64,000 nucleotides of DNA from Haliea sp. (GTDB lineage Bacteria > Pseudomonadota > Gammaproteobacteria > Pseudomonadales > Halieaceae), in NCBI GenBank assembly GCA_016704305.1, contig JADJAL010000010.1, forward strand, positions 62,001 to 126,000. The letters run 5' to 3'. Of this stretch, positions 52,787-61,876 are shown piece after piece. Within the stretch, counting starts at the first letter, position 1, and every line of letters begins with the position of its first letter. Position numbers and translations under genes: made by a program. The notes under the pieces were generated by a model. That model ran no database searches and was not told the DNA's origin. It was given only the letters and a program-made list of their open reading frames with translations.

Positions 52787-53443
52787 TCAGGCCAGCGCCA
52801 GCACCTCTTTCACACAGGCACTGATACCGGCATACGCTTCGGACACCTTCCCGGCGAGCATATAGGCGGGCGTCGTAACCAGCTTGTGCGTCACATCCAC
52901 GCGCGCTTCGGATACAGGACACGGCAGATGCGCACCGCCCATCGCGGTAATCGCCGCCGCCGTATCGGCATCATTGCCAATAGTGCAACGAGCGCCCTCG
53001 CCACAAATGGCAGCCGACATCACGGGCGCGATGCAAATCAGGCCTATCGGCTTGCCGCTGTCGTGGAAAGCGCGCGCCAGCGCCAGGAAATCAGGCTGCA
53101 CGTCCATCGCTGCGCCTGCCACCGCAAAATTGCTCAGGTTTTTCGCCGCACCGAAGCCGCCCGGCACCAGCAGCGCATCAAACTCCGCTACCCTTGCCTG
53201 CGTGATATCGCGGATATTGCCGCGCGCGATACGCGCCGCTTCCACCAGCACATTACGCGTCTCACCCTCCACAGGTTCACCGGTCAGGTGATTGATGACA
53301 TGCATCTGCTCGATGTTCGGCGCAAAGCACTCATAGCTCGCGCCCTGCTGCTCCAGGCACAACAGCGTCAGCACCGCCTCATTGATCTCCGCGCCATCGT
53401 AAACACCGCACCCCGACAGTACTACGGCAACTTTTTTACTCAT
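52787..53443 (-). CDS. elbB: Isoprenoid biosynthesis glyoxalase ElbB
   Basis: A 218-residue class I glutamine amidotransferase-like/DJ-1 superfamily protein. It opens KKVAVVLSGCGVYDGAEINE (family-specific), contains FDALLVPGGFGAAKNLSNFA with the conserved PGG, and GLICIAPVMSAA with the nucleophilic Cys at the elbow. E. coli ElbB has glyoxalase activity and was linked to early isoprenoid synthesis. ATG 53443 is preferred over 53485. The GIY-YIG gene follows 4 bp downstream. Confidence 0.93.
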   Translation of the reverse strand: MSKKVAVVLSGCGVYDGAEINEAVLTLLCLEQQGASYECFAPNIEQMHVINHLTGEPVEGETRNVLVEAARIARGNIRDITQARVAEFDALLVPGGFGAAKNLSNFAVAGAAMDVQPDFLALARAFHDSGKPIGLICIAPVMSAAICGEGARCTIGNDADTAAAITAMGGAHLPCPVSEARVDVTHKLVTTPAYMLAGKVSEAYAGISACVKEVLALA

Positions 53444-53516
53444 GCATCTTCCCCCTCGCTGTAGATAACGCCCCGTGACGGTCATGGTAGCCGACTATGC
53501 TGGCACCGAGAATACT

Positions 53517-53572
53517 GTCGCGCGAAGGCGGTCGCGTGAACACAGTCGCGCGAAGGCGGTCGCGCGAACACA
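53517..53572. repeat. 28-bp tandem repeat, two copies
   Basis: Two near-identical 28-nt units begin GTCGCGCGAAGGCGG and end GAACACA (53517-53544, 53545-53572), with a degenerate third GGTCGCGACC after them. Only one base differs between copies. No coding role seen. Confidence 0.85.
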
Positions 53573-53672
53573 GGTCGCGACCATGAAGTCTCGATCAAAC
53601 GTCGAGGCCAGATGCCGATCAGCTAATAGCATCCAGCAATATCGCCATGCCAAAATACTCTAGGCCGCGTTG

Positions 53673-53700
53673 TTGTGCCCGATCGATCCAATGGTATTAT
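53673..53700 (+). promoter_or_regulatory. Probable trxA promoter
   Basis: -35 TTGTGC (53673-53678), 16-bp spacer, -10 TATTAT (53695-53700), 55 bp upstream of the trxA start. Confidence 0.5.
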
Positions 53701-53754
53701 GGCTGCCGTTCAAATTACGCGGAAAAAACCGCCGCATTACAACTGGAGAACTGC

Positions 53755-54081
53755 ATGAGTGATCAAATCGTACACGTCAGCGATGCCACCTTTGACGCAG
53801 AAGTCTTGAATTCCGAACTCCCCGTACTGGTAGATTTCTGGGCAGAGTGGTGCGGCCCCTGCAAAATGATTGCACCTGTGCTGGATGAATTGGCCGCCGA
53901 TTACGAAGGCAAATTGAAAATCTGCAAAGTCGATGTGGACGCCAATCCTGAAATTCCGCAGAAGTTCGGCATTCGCGGTATTCCGACGTTGATCGTATTC
54001 AAGGGCGGCAACGCAGAGGCCACTAAAGTGGGCGCACTGTCCAAGACCCAGTTGACCAATTTCATTCAGGAAGTCATTTAG
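53755..54081 (+). CDS. trxA: Thioredoxin 1
   Basis: A 108-residue thioredoxin with the WCGPC active site inside LVDFWAEWCGPCKMIAPVLD (Cys pair at residues 33 and 36), the buried Asp in VDFWAE and the cis-Pro in FGIRGIPTLIVF. It reduces disulfides in ribonucleotide reductase, peroxiredoxins and other proteins with NADPH and thioredoxin reductase. ATG 53755 follows GGAG by 7 nt. It is upstream of rho, the order seen in E. coli and most gammaproteobacteria. Confidence 0.98.
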   Translation: MSDQIVHVSDATFDAEVLNSELPVLVDFWAEWCGPCKMIAPVLDELAADYEGKLKICKVDVDANPEIPQKFGIRGIPTLIVFKGGNAEATKVGALSKTQLTNFIQEVI

Positions 54082-54327
54082 CACATCAGTGTGTCGGCCT
54101 CCCCGCGGTCGAGAGACGCAGGTTCGACCCACTAATTGGCAGAAAAAAGCGGTAGACGGCCCTAACGGGCCGTGCTACATTCCAAACCGTCGCACATTCC
54201 TGTGCCATAACAAAAACTCTGCAACCCACGTTAAAGCTAATAGCTAATATTTTTAGTTGGCATCGCCAACAGCGTTCGGTTACACGTCACTTCTTCCCCT
54301 AATCATGCGTGCTCACTCATTTCTCAT
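54082..54327 (+). promoter_or_regulatory. trxA-rho gap and rho leader
   Basis: This 246-bp gap holds two hairpins: ACGGCCC-TAAC-GGGCCGT (54156-54173), a weak trxA terminator without a T run, and GTTGGC-ATC-GCCAAC (54256-54270). rho genes are usually autoregulated by attenuation in a long leader, and this region fits that place. No leader peptide is clear. Confidence 0.55.
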
Positions 54328-55596
<1,269 letters not shown>

Positions 55597-55705
55597 CGCT
55601 CAATTTCAGCTTCGCAGCCTGCCGCAGGAAGCCAGTCGAGATGCGTTGCAGCTGATTTAGACTCCGTGTACTTTCCGCGCTGGACACTGACGGATTGCAG
55701 ACATC

Positions 55706-57196
55706 GTGACATACACCGACCTCAGGGATTTTATCGCGGCGCTGGAAAAGCGCGGCGAGCTGGTTCGCATTCACACTGAGGTCGATCCCAAACTCGAGAT
55801 GACGGAAATCGCCGACCGCACGCTGCGTGCCGGCGGGCCCGCGCTGTTGTTTGAAAATCCCAAAGGCTACAACACACCGGTACTCGCCAACCTGTTCGGC
55901 ACGGAGCTGCGGGTCGCGCTGGGCATGGGTGCGCAGAATCTCACGGCACTGCGCGAGATCGGCGAGATTCTTGCGTATCTGCGCCAACCGGATCCACCGA
56001 AGAGCATGCGCGATCTCTGGGACAAGGCGCCGCTGCTGAAGCAGGTGTTGCACATGGCGCCGAAGGTGGTGCGCAATCCACCCTGCCAGTACCACGCCAA
56101 GCAGGGCGCGGATGTCGACCTCGGGCAACTGCCTATCCAGACGTGCTGGCCGGGCGACGCGGCGCCATTGATCACGTGGCCGCTGGTGATCACGCGCGGG
56201 CCCAGCAAGGAACGCCTGAACCTCGGCATCTACCGCATGCAATTGCTCGGGCGCAACAAGTTGATCATGCGCTGGCTGTCGCATCGCGGCGGGGCGCTGG
56301 ATTTCCGCGATTGGCAACTCAGGCATCCTGGCAAACGCTATCCTGTAGCGGTTGCGCTCGGCGCCGACCCGGCAACCACGCTGGCGGCGGTGACACCAAT
56401 CCCCGATGCAGTGTCCGAGTACGCGTTCGCCGGCCTGTTGCGCGGCAGCAAAACCGAGCTGGCCGAATGCTTCACCCCCTTGTGCCGCGATCACGGCTTG
56501 CAAGTGCCGGCCACCGCGGAATACATACTCGAAGGCTATATCGAACCGGGCGAGATGGCCGACGAAGGTCCGTTCGGCGACCACACCGGGTATTACAACG
56601 AGGTGGAGCGCTTCCCGGTATTCACCGTCGATGCGATTACGCACCGCGAATCACCGATTTACCACAGCACCTACACCGGGCGCCCGCCCGATGAACCGGC
56701 CATTCTGGGCATGGCGCTGAACGAGGTGTTCATACCGATACTGCAGAAACAGTTTCCGGAAATTGTCGACTTCTACCTGCCGCCGGAAGGCTGCTCTTAC
56801 CGCCTGGCCGTGGTCACGATGCGCAAGGAATACCCCGGCCATGCGAAGCGCGTGATGCTGGGCGTGTGGTCTTTTCTGCGCCAGTTCATGTACACGAAGT
56901 TTGTGATCGTCACGGATGCCGATGTGAACGCGCGCGACTGGAAAGATGTGATCTGGGCCATGACCACGCGCATGGACCCCGAGCGCGACTCGGTATTTAT
57001 TGAAAACACACCGATCGACTACCTGGACTTTGCCTCGCCGGTCTCGGGGCTGGGCTCAAAAGTCGGCTTCGATGCCACGCACAAGTGGCCGGGGGAAACC
57101 ACGCGGGAATGGGGCCGTCCGATTGCGATGGATGCCTCAGTGAAACAGCGTATCGACGAGTTGTGGGACGAACTCGGCATCCCGCTCCAGGCCTAG
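55706..57196 (+). CDS. ubiD: 3-octaprenyl-4-hydroxybenzoate decarboxylase UbiD
   Basis: A 496-residue UbiD. It opens YTDLRDFIAALEKRGELVRI, the family start; it uses prenylated FMN and the conserved Arg/Glu residues in the LNLGIYRMQLLGRNKLIMRW and AILGMALNEVFIPILQKQF regions are present. It removes the carboxyl group of 3-polyprenyl-4-hydroxybenzoate in ubiquinone synthesis. The start is GTG 55706. The partner ubiX is not in the window. It is convergent with hemY (28 bp). Confidence 0.96.
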   Translation: MTYTDLRDFIAALEKRGELVRIHTEVDPKLEMTEIADRTLRAGGPALLFENPKGYNTPVLANLFGTELRVALGMGAQNLTALREIGEILAYLRQPDPPKSMRDLWDKAPLLKQVLHMAPKVVRNPPCQYHAKQGADVDLGQLPIQTCWPGDAAPLITWPLVITRGPSKERLNLGIYRMQLLGRNKLIMRWLSHRGGALDFRDWQLRHPGKRYPVAVALGADPATTLAAVTPIPDAVSEYAFAGLLRGSKTELAECFTPLCRDHGLQVPATAEYILEGYIEPGEMADEGPFGDHTGYYNEVERFPVFTVDAITHRESPIYHSTYTGRPPDEPAILGMALNEVFIPILQKQFPEIVDFYLPPEGCSYRLAVVTMRKEYPGHAKRVMLGVWSFLRQFMYTKFVIVTDADVNARDWKDVIWAMTTRMDPERDSVFIENTPIDYLDFASPVSGLGSKVGFDATHKWPGETTREWGRPIAMDASVKQRIDELWDELGIPLQA

Positions 57197-57224
57197 CCGC
57201 TCCAGCCCCAGCCGCTCCACGCGA

Positions 57225-58466
57225 TCAGGTCCCGGCCGCTATCCTTGCGGTGGTGGGAGCAACCGGATCAGGCCGCGGCAGCGCGGGCAGATTGTCTTCC
57301 TGCAACAGCAGCCCTTCGCGAAAATAGGCGGCGGCCACCGTGGGCTCGCCCAGTGCGTCCAGCAAACGGCCCAGTTCCGCGCAAATCTCTGCGCTGCGCT
57401 GCAGTCGATACGCACTCTCGAAGTAATCGCGCGCCTTGCCCCATAATTTGTCCCGCGCAGACAAGCGGCCCAGGCACAGCAGCAGTTGGGGCTCCAGGGG
57501 ATGCTCGGCCAGCCAACCCTCGGCGCGCGCCAGTTGCCGGGCCGGATCGGCTTCCACAAAGGCGTACAACCGCACCAGCGCAGGCTGCCACTCCTGTTTC
57601 ACCGCCTGAAAAATGATTTTCTCCGCTGCATCATGGTCTGCCCGCAGTATCAGGTTGCGAACATAGGCTTCGACCAGCGCGCTGTCGTTTTGCAATGGCC
57701 TGGGCACTTTCTGCCAGCTGGCGTGTAATTGCTCGATCGCGGTACCCGTCTGCTGCAGCCGCTTGAGGTGCGCCAGCCGCTCCAGTTGCTGCAAGTCTGC
57801 ACTGCTGAGTACTTTATGCTTTTGCAGTTGCGGCAACAGCTCCAACACTTTGTCCCAGTCCTGCAAACCCTCGTACGCCTGCTGCAACACCCTGAGGGCC
57901 TGGGGATGGCGGCCGGGATTGCGCATGGCCTGGTCCAGAGCGGCAATCGCCTGCTGATACTCTCCGGTCTGCAAGTGCATTTCCGCCTGCGCGATCTCCA
58001 CTGCCATCGCCGCGCCAGGTTCCGCTTGCCTGGCGGCGCGCAGGTACTCCTGGGCTTTTTCCGCGTCCTGCAATTGCGCGCTGGCACGGGCTGCCAATAC
58101 ATAATTCAGCAGCGGGGCTTCATTGTGCGCAGCCCCGCTCGCCAACTGGCGTCGCGCGATATCCCAGTTGCCCTCGATAAAACTGATAGTGCCGCGCGTG
58201 CTGAGGCGCAATGCTTTACGCGATTTACGCGCACCAAACCAGGACACCAGGCTGCGTTGCCCGCTGCTAATCTGGTAAACCAGGCGCAGCACAATAAAAA
58301 GTGCCACCACCAGTAACAGCAGCAACAGCAACCCGACCCACAGGCTGGCCTCCAGCGTATAGTTGCCGTAGGCCACCAGCACATAGCCGGGGTCGGTTTC
58401 AATGATGCCGACTATCCCGGCACCGAGCAGCAGCGTCACCAGCGCGATGGCGAATAATTTACGCAT
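57225..58466 (-). CDS. hemY: HemY tetratricopeptide-repeat membrane protein
   Basis: A 413-residue protein (E. coli HemY 398). Two N-terminal membrane helices (LFAIALVTLLLGAGIVGII and ASLWVGLLLLLLLVVALFIV) precede a TPR-type cytoplasmic domain (LLNYVLAARASAQLQDAEKA, EIAQAEMHLQTGEYQQAIAA). HemY is encoded with hemC, hemD, hemX and supports heme-pathway protein assembly, though its exact role is unclear. It is the last gene of the operon, 2 bp after hemX. It ends convergent with ubiD. Confidence 0.92.
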   Translation of the reverse strand: MRKLFAIALVTLLLGAGIVGIIETDPGYVLVAYGNYTLEASLWVGLLLLLLLVVALFIVLRLVYQISSGQRSLVSWFGARKSRKALRLSTRGTISFIEGNWDIARRQLASGAAHNEAPLLNYVLAARASAQLQDAEKAQEYLRAARQAEPGAAMAVEIAQAEMHLQTGEYQQAIAALDQAMRNPGRHPQALRVLQQAYEGLQDWDKVLELLPQLQKHKVLSSADLQQLERLAHLKRLQQTGTAIEQLHASWQKVPRPLQNDSALVEAYVRNLILRADHDAAEKIIFQAVKQEWQPALVRLYAFVEADPARQLARAEGWLAEHPLEPQLLLCLGRLSARDKLWGKARDYFESAYRLQRSAEICAELGRLLDALGEPTVAAAYFREGLLLQEDNLPALPRPDPVAPTTARIAAGT

Positions 58467-58468
58467 GT

Positions 58469-59641
58469 TTACTGCTCGCCTCCGGCTTGTGCCCGCTGCG
58501 CCATGGCTTCATCCATAGCTTGTTGTGAACGGGAAATATTCGGCTGCGGTATTTGTATCGTGAGCGTGGCAAGGTGCCTTACCTGTGCTGCGATAGCTTC
58601 CGCGGTAGCGGCATCCGCATCCTCGAACTGCGACACCCAATGCAGCGCCTGCTCCAGGCTGGCGCCATACAGCATCTGGTTACCCGACAACACCGCAATC
58701 TGCGCCTGTTCCAGCAACATGCGCAGGTTCAGTCGCACCAAGCCTTCCCACTGCGGGTCCATCAGCGCCTGCATGGGCGTATCGCGCCGCCGAATGATGA
58801 TGTAGTCGGATAGTTGGGAGAGCGCTGCTTTATACCCCTGCTGCAGGCGATCCCGCCAGTCCTGCGCCGCTTCCTCGCTGGCTGGCGCCGGCTGTTGCGG
58901 GAACTGGAAAATAACCAGTCCATCGGCCTGCTCTATCAATGCCGCCAGGCGCAGGTAGATGCCCTCCACGTCCACCTTTGGCACCGCCCGGAGTTCCGCG
59001 ACATCCGCGGCAACGGCAGCGCGCACCGCATGCAACGCGGGATCGTCGAGCTCGCGCAGCACCGAGTCGGCGCTATCGAGCAAGGCCTGGGCGGCGATCG
59101 GATCGCCGGCCATGACCAGCCGCTGATTGGCGAGGCGCAACAGATGCCCGGTTTCGGCCAGCAGCCAGCTCTCGCGATCGTTGGCGCTGAAGCGTGCCAA
59201 CTCTTTTTGCTGCTCTGCCAATTGTACTTCCATGGATTGCAGGCTCTGGGTCAATTGCGCTGTCTGCTGCCCCAGTGTTGTTTCCAGGCCACCGATACCT
59301 GCGCTCAGCTCCTGTTCCAGACGAACCGACAACTCACCCAGACTGTCCTGCTTCTGCTGCACGGCGGTCTCAAGTGCCGCCACGCGCTGCGCAAGAATCG
59401 CTTCCCTGGATCGCCCTTCGAGCAACATCCACGCCGTTCCGAACGCGAGCGCAAGCACCAGCGCAAACAACAGCGAAAGGACCAGCAATGCGATGCCAGG
59501 GAAAAGGCTGCGCGGCGCGCCCTGCGATGTGTTGTTGTTTTCACCCGCGGCAGCGTCTGTGCGCATGTCTGTTGCCGTAGCGGCCTCGATCGGTATCGTG
59601 TTACCCGGCGGCGCAGCAGTGTTTGATTCGGTGTCGCTCAC
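58469..59641 (-). CDS. hemX: HemX membrane protein
   Basis: A 390-residue HemX. A single membrane helix (IALLVLSLLFALVLALAFG) follows a Ser/Thr/Ala/Asn-rich cytoplasmic N terminus; the remainder is a periplasm-facing helical domain with a coiled-coil start (VAALETAVQQKQDSLGELSV). It is often mis-annotated as a uroporphyrinogen methyltransferase because of E. coli naming, yet it lacks that domain. GTG 59641 overlaps the hemD stop by 4 bp (GTGA), and it is followed by hemY by 2 bp. Confidence 0.9.
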   Translation of the reverse strand: MSDTESNTAAPPGNTIPIEAATATDMRTDAAAGENNNTSQGAPRSLFPGIALLVLSLLFALVLALAFGTAWMLLEGRSREAILAQRVAALETAVQQKQDSLGELSVRLEQELSAGIGGLETTLGQQTAQLTQSLQSMEVQLAEQQKELARFSANDRESWLLAETGHLLRLANQRLVMAGDPIAAQALLDSADSVLRELDDPALHAVRAAVAADVAELRAVPKVDVEGIYLRLAALIEQADGLVIFQFPQQPAPASEEAAQDWRDRLQQGYKAALSQLSDYIIIRRRDTPMQALMDPQWEGLVRLNLRMLLEQAQIAVLSGNQMLYGASLEQALHWVSQFEDADAATAEAIAAQVRHLATLTIQIPQPNISRSQQAMDEAMAQRAQAGGEQ

Positions 59642-60432
59642 TCTTGATCTCCAGTGCGGGATCGCCATTCCTGTAAGGCGCGGAGCATAGCCATGTCCGA
59701 GGCGTTTGCCGCGGTCACGATATGATCGAAACCGGCCTGGCGAGCCATATCAGCGACGCGTTCCGACGGGACGACGAGACTGATCGCTTTAAACTTAGTG
59801 GTTTCTGCCGGGCTAAGCAATAGCAGTAAGTTGGCTAGACTTTCACCGCTACTCAGCATAATTACATCGATCTCCCACTCTGCAATTCGCAGCGCCAACG
59901 CCCCCGCGGGCACATCTGGCACGCGGCGGCGATAGCAGGCCAACTCATCGACCAGTGCGCCGCGATGCAACAGCTCCGTGCGCAACGCGTCGCGACCGCC
60001 TTCCCCTTTGATGATGAGCACGCGCTGCCCCTCAACATTGCGCAGATAGGGCAGCGCCAACAAGCCTTCGCTGCTCATATTGCTGCCGGGTGTGATGGCA
60101 TGGATATGGAACTGCAACAGGCGCTCTGCCGTCGCTGCGCCGACAGAGTACCAGTTGATGCCCAGCGGCACCTGCGGCCAAAAGTCATTCACCAGTGCCA
60201 TGCCAAAGCGCACCGCGTTGGCGCTGATGAAGATAATATGCTGGAAATGATCCAGATCCAGCAGTATCTGGCGTTGGGCGGGAGATAGTTGCGCGCATGC
60301 GGACAGCTCCAGCAGCGGCTGCCAATGGACGCGATAACCCGCTGCGGCGACCGCTGCGCACAGTCCATCCGCGGCGTCTCCCGCCGGGCGCGTGACCAGC
60401 ACCCGGCGCACCGCCTGGCCCTGCCTATCCAC
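59638..60432 (-). CDS. hemD: Uroporphyrinogen-III synthase
   Basis: A 264-residue HemD. GTG 60432, with GAGG 6 nt upstream, overlaps the hemC stop; VRRVLVTRPAGDAADGLCAA is the family start. Other landmarks: FQHIIFISANAVRFGMALVN, WYSVGAATAERLLQ, GQRVLIIKGEGGRDALRTEL, IDVIMLSSGESLANLLLLL. It cyclises hydroxymethylbilane to uroporphyrinogen III with inversion of ring D. An upstream start at 60606 would add unconserved residues overlapping hemC. Sequence divergence is high in this family, yet context is decisive. Confidence 0.94.
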   Translation of the reverse strand: MDRQGQAVRRVLVTRPAGDAADGLCAAVAAAGYRVHWQPLLELSACAQLSPAQRQILLDLDHFQHIIFISANAVRFGMALVNDFWPQVPLGINWYSVGAATAERLLQFHIHAITPGSNMSSEGLLALPYLRNVEGQRVLIIKGEGGRDALRTELLHRGALVDELACYRRRVPDVPAGALALRIAEWEIDVIMLSSGESLANLLLLLSPAETTKFKAISLVVPSERVADMARQAGFDHIVTAANASDMAMLRALQEWRSRTGDQE

Positions 60433-61357
60433 TGTATACCTCGGCGAGAATGCCCGCAGCGCCCTGCGACAACAGGTCCTGGGCAACCTGTATACCCAAC
60501 TGCTCGGCAGCGGCGGCGGGAGCCACAGCCTGCGCACGCAATAACAGCGAACCGTCAGGTTTACCCACCAGGCCGCGCAACAACAGCTCATCGGTTCCCT
60601 CGACAAACTCCGCGTAGCAGGCGATAGGCACCTGGCATCCGCCCTGCAGGTGTCGATTCATCGCGCGCTCGGCCGTCACCCGCGCTGCGGTGCGCGCGTG
60701 ATGCAGCGGTGCCAGCAGCGCCTGCACGTCAACATCCGCGCTGCGCAGCTCGATACCGACTGCGCCCTGCCCACCTGCGGGGAGCGAATCAGCCACGGCG
60801 ATACGCTGTGTAATGCGCTCTGCCAGCCCCAGGCGCAGCAGCCCGGCACTGGCGAGGATAATGGCGTCGTACTCGCCCGCGTCGAGCTTGCGCAGCCGCG
60901 TGTTGACGTTGCCGCGCAGGAATTTTACGACCAGGTCCGGACGCCGCGCGCGCAACTGGCACTCGCGCCGCAGGCTCGATGTCCCGATCACGCTCCCCTG
61001 CGGCAGCGCATCCAGTGACGGGTAGCGATGAGAGACAAAAGCATCGGAGGGATCTTCACGCGCGCAGATGATGCCGAGACCTAGGCCGGGTGGGAATTCC
61101 ATCGGCACGTCTTTCATCGAGTGCACGGCGATGTCGGCGCTGCCATCGAGCAACGCTTCTTCCAGTTCCTTGACGAACAGGCCCTTGCCGCCGAGCTTGG
61201 CCAGCGGCGCGTCCAGCAACTGGTCGCCGCGCGAGGTCATCCCCAACAGTTGCACGTCCAGGCCGGGATGCGCCCGGGTCAGCGCGGAGCGCACGAATTC
61301 CGCCTGCCACAGTGCCAGCGGACTCTCCCGGGTGGCGATAATGAGTTTGCGCGGCAT
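60425..61357 (-). CDS. hemC: Porphobilinogen deaminase (hydroxymethylbilane synthase)
   Basis: A 310-residue HemC (E. coli 313). It starts RKLIIATRESPLALWQAEFV; DAPLAKLGGKGLFVKELEEA and AVHSMKDVPMEFPPGLGLGI are substrate- and cofactor-binding parts; HLQGGCQVPIACYAEF carries the Cys that holds the dipyrromethane cofactor. It joins four porphobilinogens into hydroxymethylbilane. ATG 61357 is used since longer upstream frames fall into the intergenic element. It is the first gene of the hem operon, divergent from argH across 519 bp. Confidence 0.97.
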   Translation of the reverse strand: MPRKLIIATRESPLALWQAEFVRSALTRAHPGLDVQLLGMTSRGDQLLDAPLAKLGGKGLFVKELEEALLDGSADIAVHSMKDVPMEFPPGLGLGIICAREDPSDAFVSHRYPSLDALPQGSVIGTSSLRRECQLRARRPDLVVKFLRGNVNTRLRKLDAGEYDAIILASAGLLRLGLAERITQRIAVADSLPAGGQGAVGIELRSADVDVQALLAPLHHARTAARVTAERAMNRHLQGGCQVPIACYAEFVEGTDELLLRGLVGKPDGSLLLRAQAVAPAAAAEQLGIQVAQDLLSQGAAGILAEVYSG

Positions 61358-61531
61358 GTTGGGGATTCCGTGATTTCTTGGCGGGTAATGATAGCAGCCG
61401 TGCGGAGGGTCAGCGACATTTGAGGTTCTTGGATGATCGCTCCGAGCGAAGTTTTTGTATCGGACGAGAGCCGGAGAGACAACATGGCGGTCGGGGGACG
61501 CCAAAAAGCGCACATCCATGTGCAGGCTCGG

Positions 61532-61552
61532 GCGGCGACGTCCTGTCGCCGC
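61532..61552. repeat. Perfect GC-rich hairpin
   Basis: GCGGCGAC-GTCCT-GTCGCCGC, 8-bp arms with a 5-nt loop. It lacks a T run, so it is not a classical terminator. On the minus strand it could be in the hemC leader. Confidence 0.8.
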
Positions 61553-61655
61553 ACGCCCCCAACCACAATGCTGTCTCTCAGGCGCTTCCTGCGCTGCAAG
61601 TTCCAAACTAATCCACTTCAGTTTCTTACGATGCGTGAAATTGGAGCCATCCATG

Positions 61656-61765
61656 GGATTGGGTTGGGTGCTGGACTGTGCGAGGCATGGATGCCGAGCC
61701 CCCAGCCCCAAGGGCCCCCTTTATCGGGCATGGGTTCACGGCGTGTCCAGCGCACAGCCCAATCC
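61656..61765. repeat. 110-bp palindromic intergenic element
   Basis: Arms 61656-61676 (GGATTGGGTTGGGTGCTGGAC) and 61745-61765 pair at 17 of 21 positions. The inner part holds GGCATGGATGCC and GGCATGGGTTCACGGCGT, which could fold further. The size and design resemble intergenic repeat families (REP/MITE-like) of gammaproteobacteria. No other copy is seen in this window. Confidence 0.65.
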
Positions 61766-61806
61766 TACAGGTGGCGGACAAAACCTAAACGAATGGAACT
61801 TTGAAC

Positions 61807-61815
61807 TGATATACT
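61807..61815 (+). promoter_or_regulatory. Extended -10 promoter of argH
   Basis: TGATATACT: TGn then -10 TATACT (61810-61815), 61 bp upstream of argH. No good -35, as usual for extended -10 promoters. Confidence 0.5.
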
Positions 61816-61876
61816 TCCCGCGCCCTCCGCAACAACACGTCTTAAACCGAAACAGTACGACGGAATTTGCCACACC

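Larger units (their letters stand above)
53444..53754. other. Intergenic region between elbB and trxA
   Basis: About 310 bp between the divergent elbB and trxA genes. It carries the GC-rich tandem repeat described separately and the trxA promoter. I see no credible coding frame. Confidence 0.7.
61358..61876. other. Long hemC-argH intergenic region
   Basis: A 519-bp gap between divergent genes. It contains a GC hairpin (61532-61552), a 110-bp palindromic element (61656-61765) and the probable argH promoter. I see no supported gene. In many gammaproteobacteria algZ/algR lie between hemC and argH; they are absent here. Confidence 0.75.

Noticed and set aside
53517..53572. CRISPR array
   Set aside because: Only two adjacent copies without spacers, so it is a tandem repeat and not CRISPR.
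58469..59641. Uroporphyrinogen-III methyltransferase function for hemX
   Set aside because: No tetrapyrrole methylase motifs; it is the single-helix HemX protein.
61378..61804. Open frames in the hemC-argH gap
   Set aside because: Arg/Pro-rich translations without conserved motifs, overlapping the palindromic element and lacking ribosome sites.
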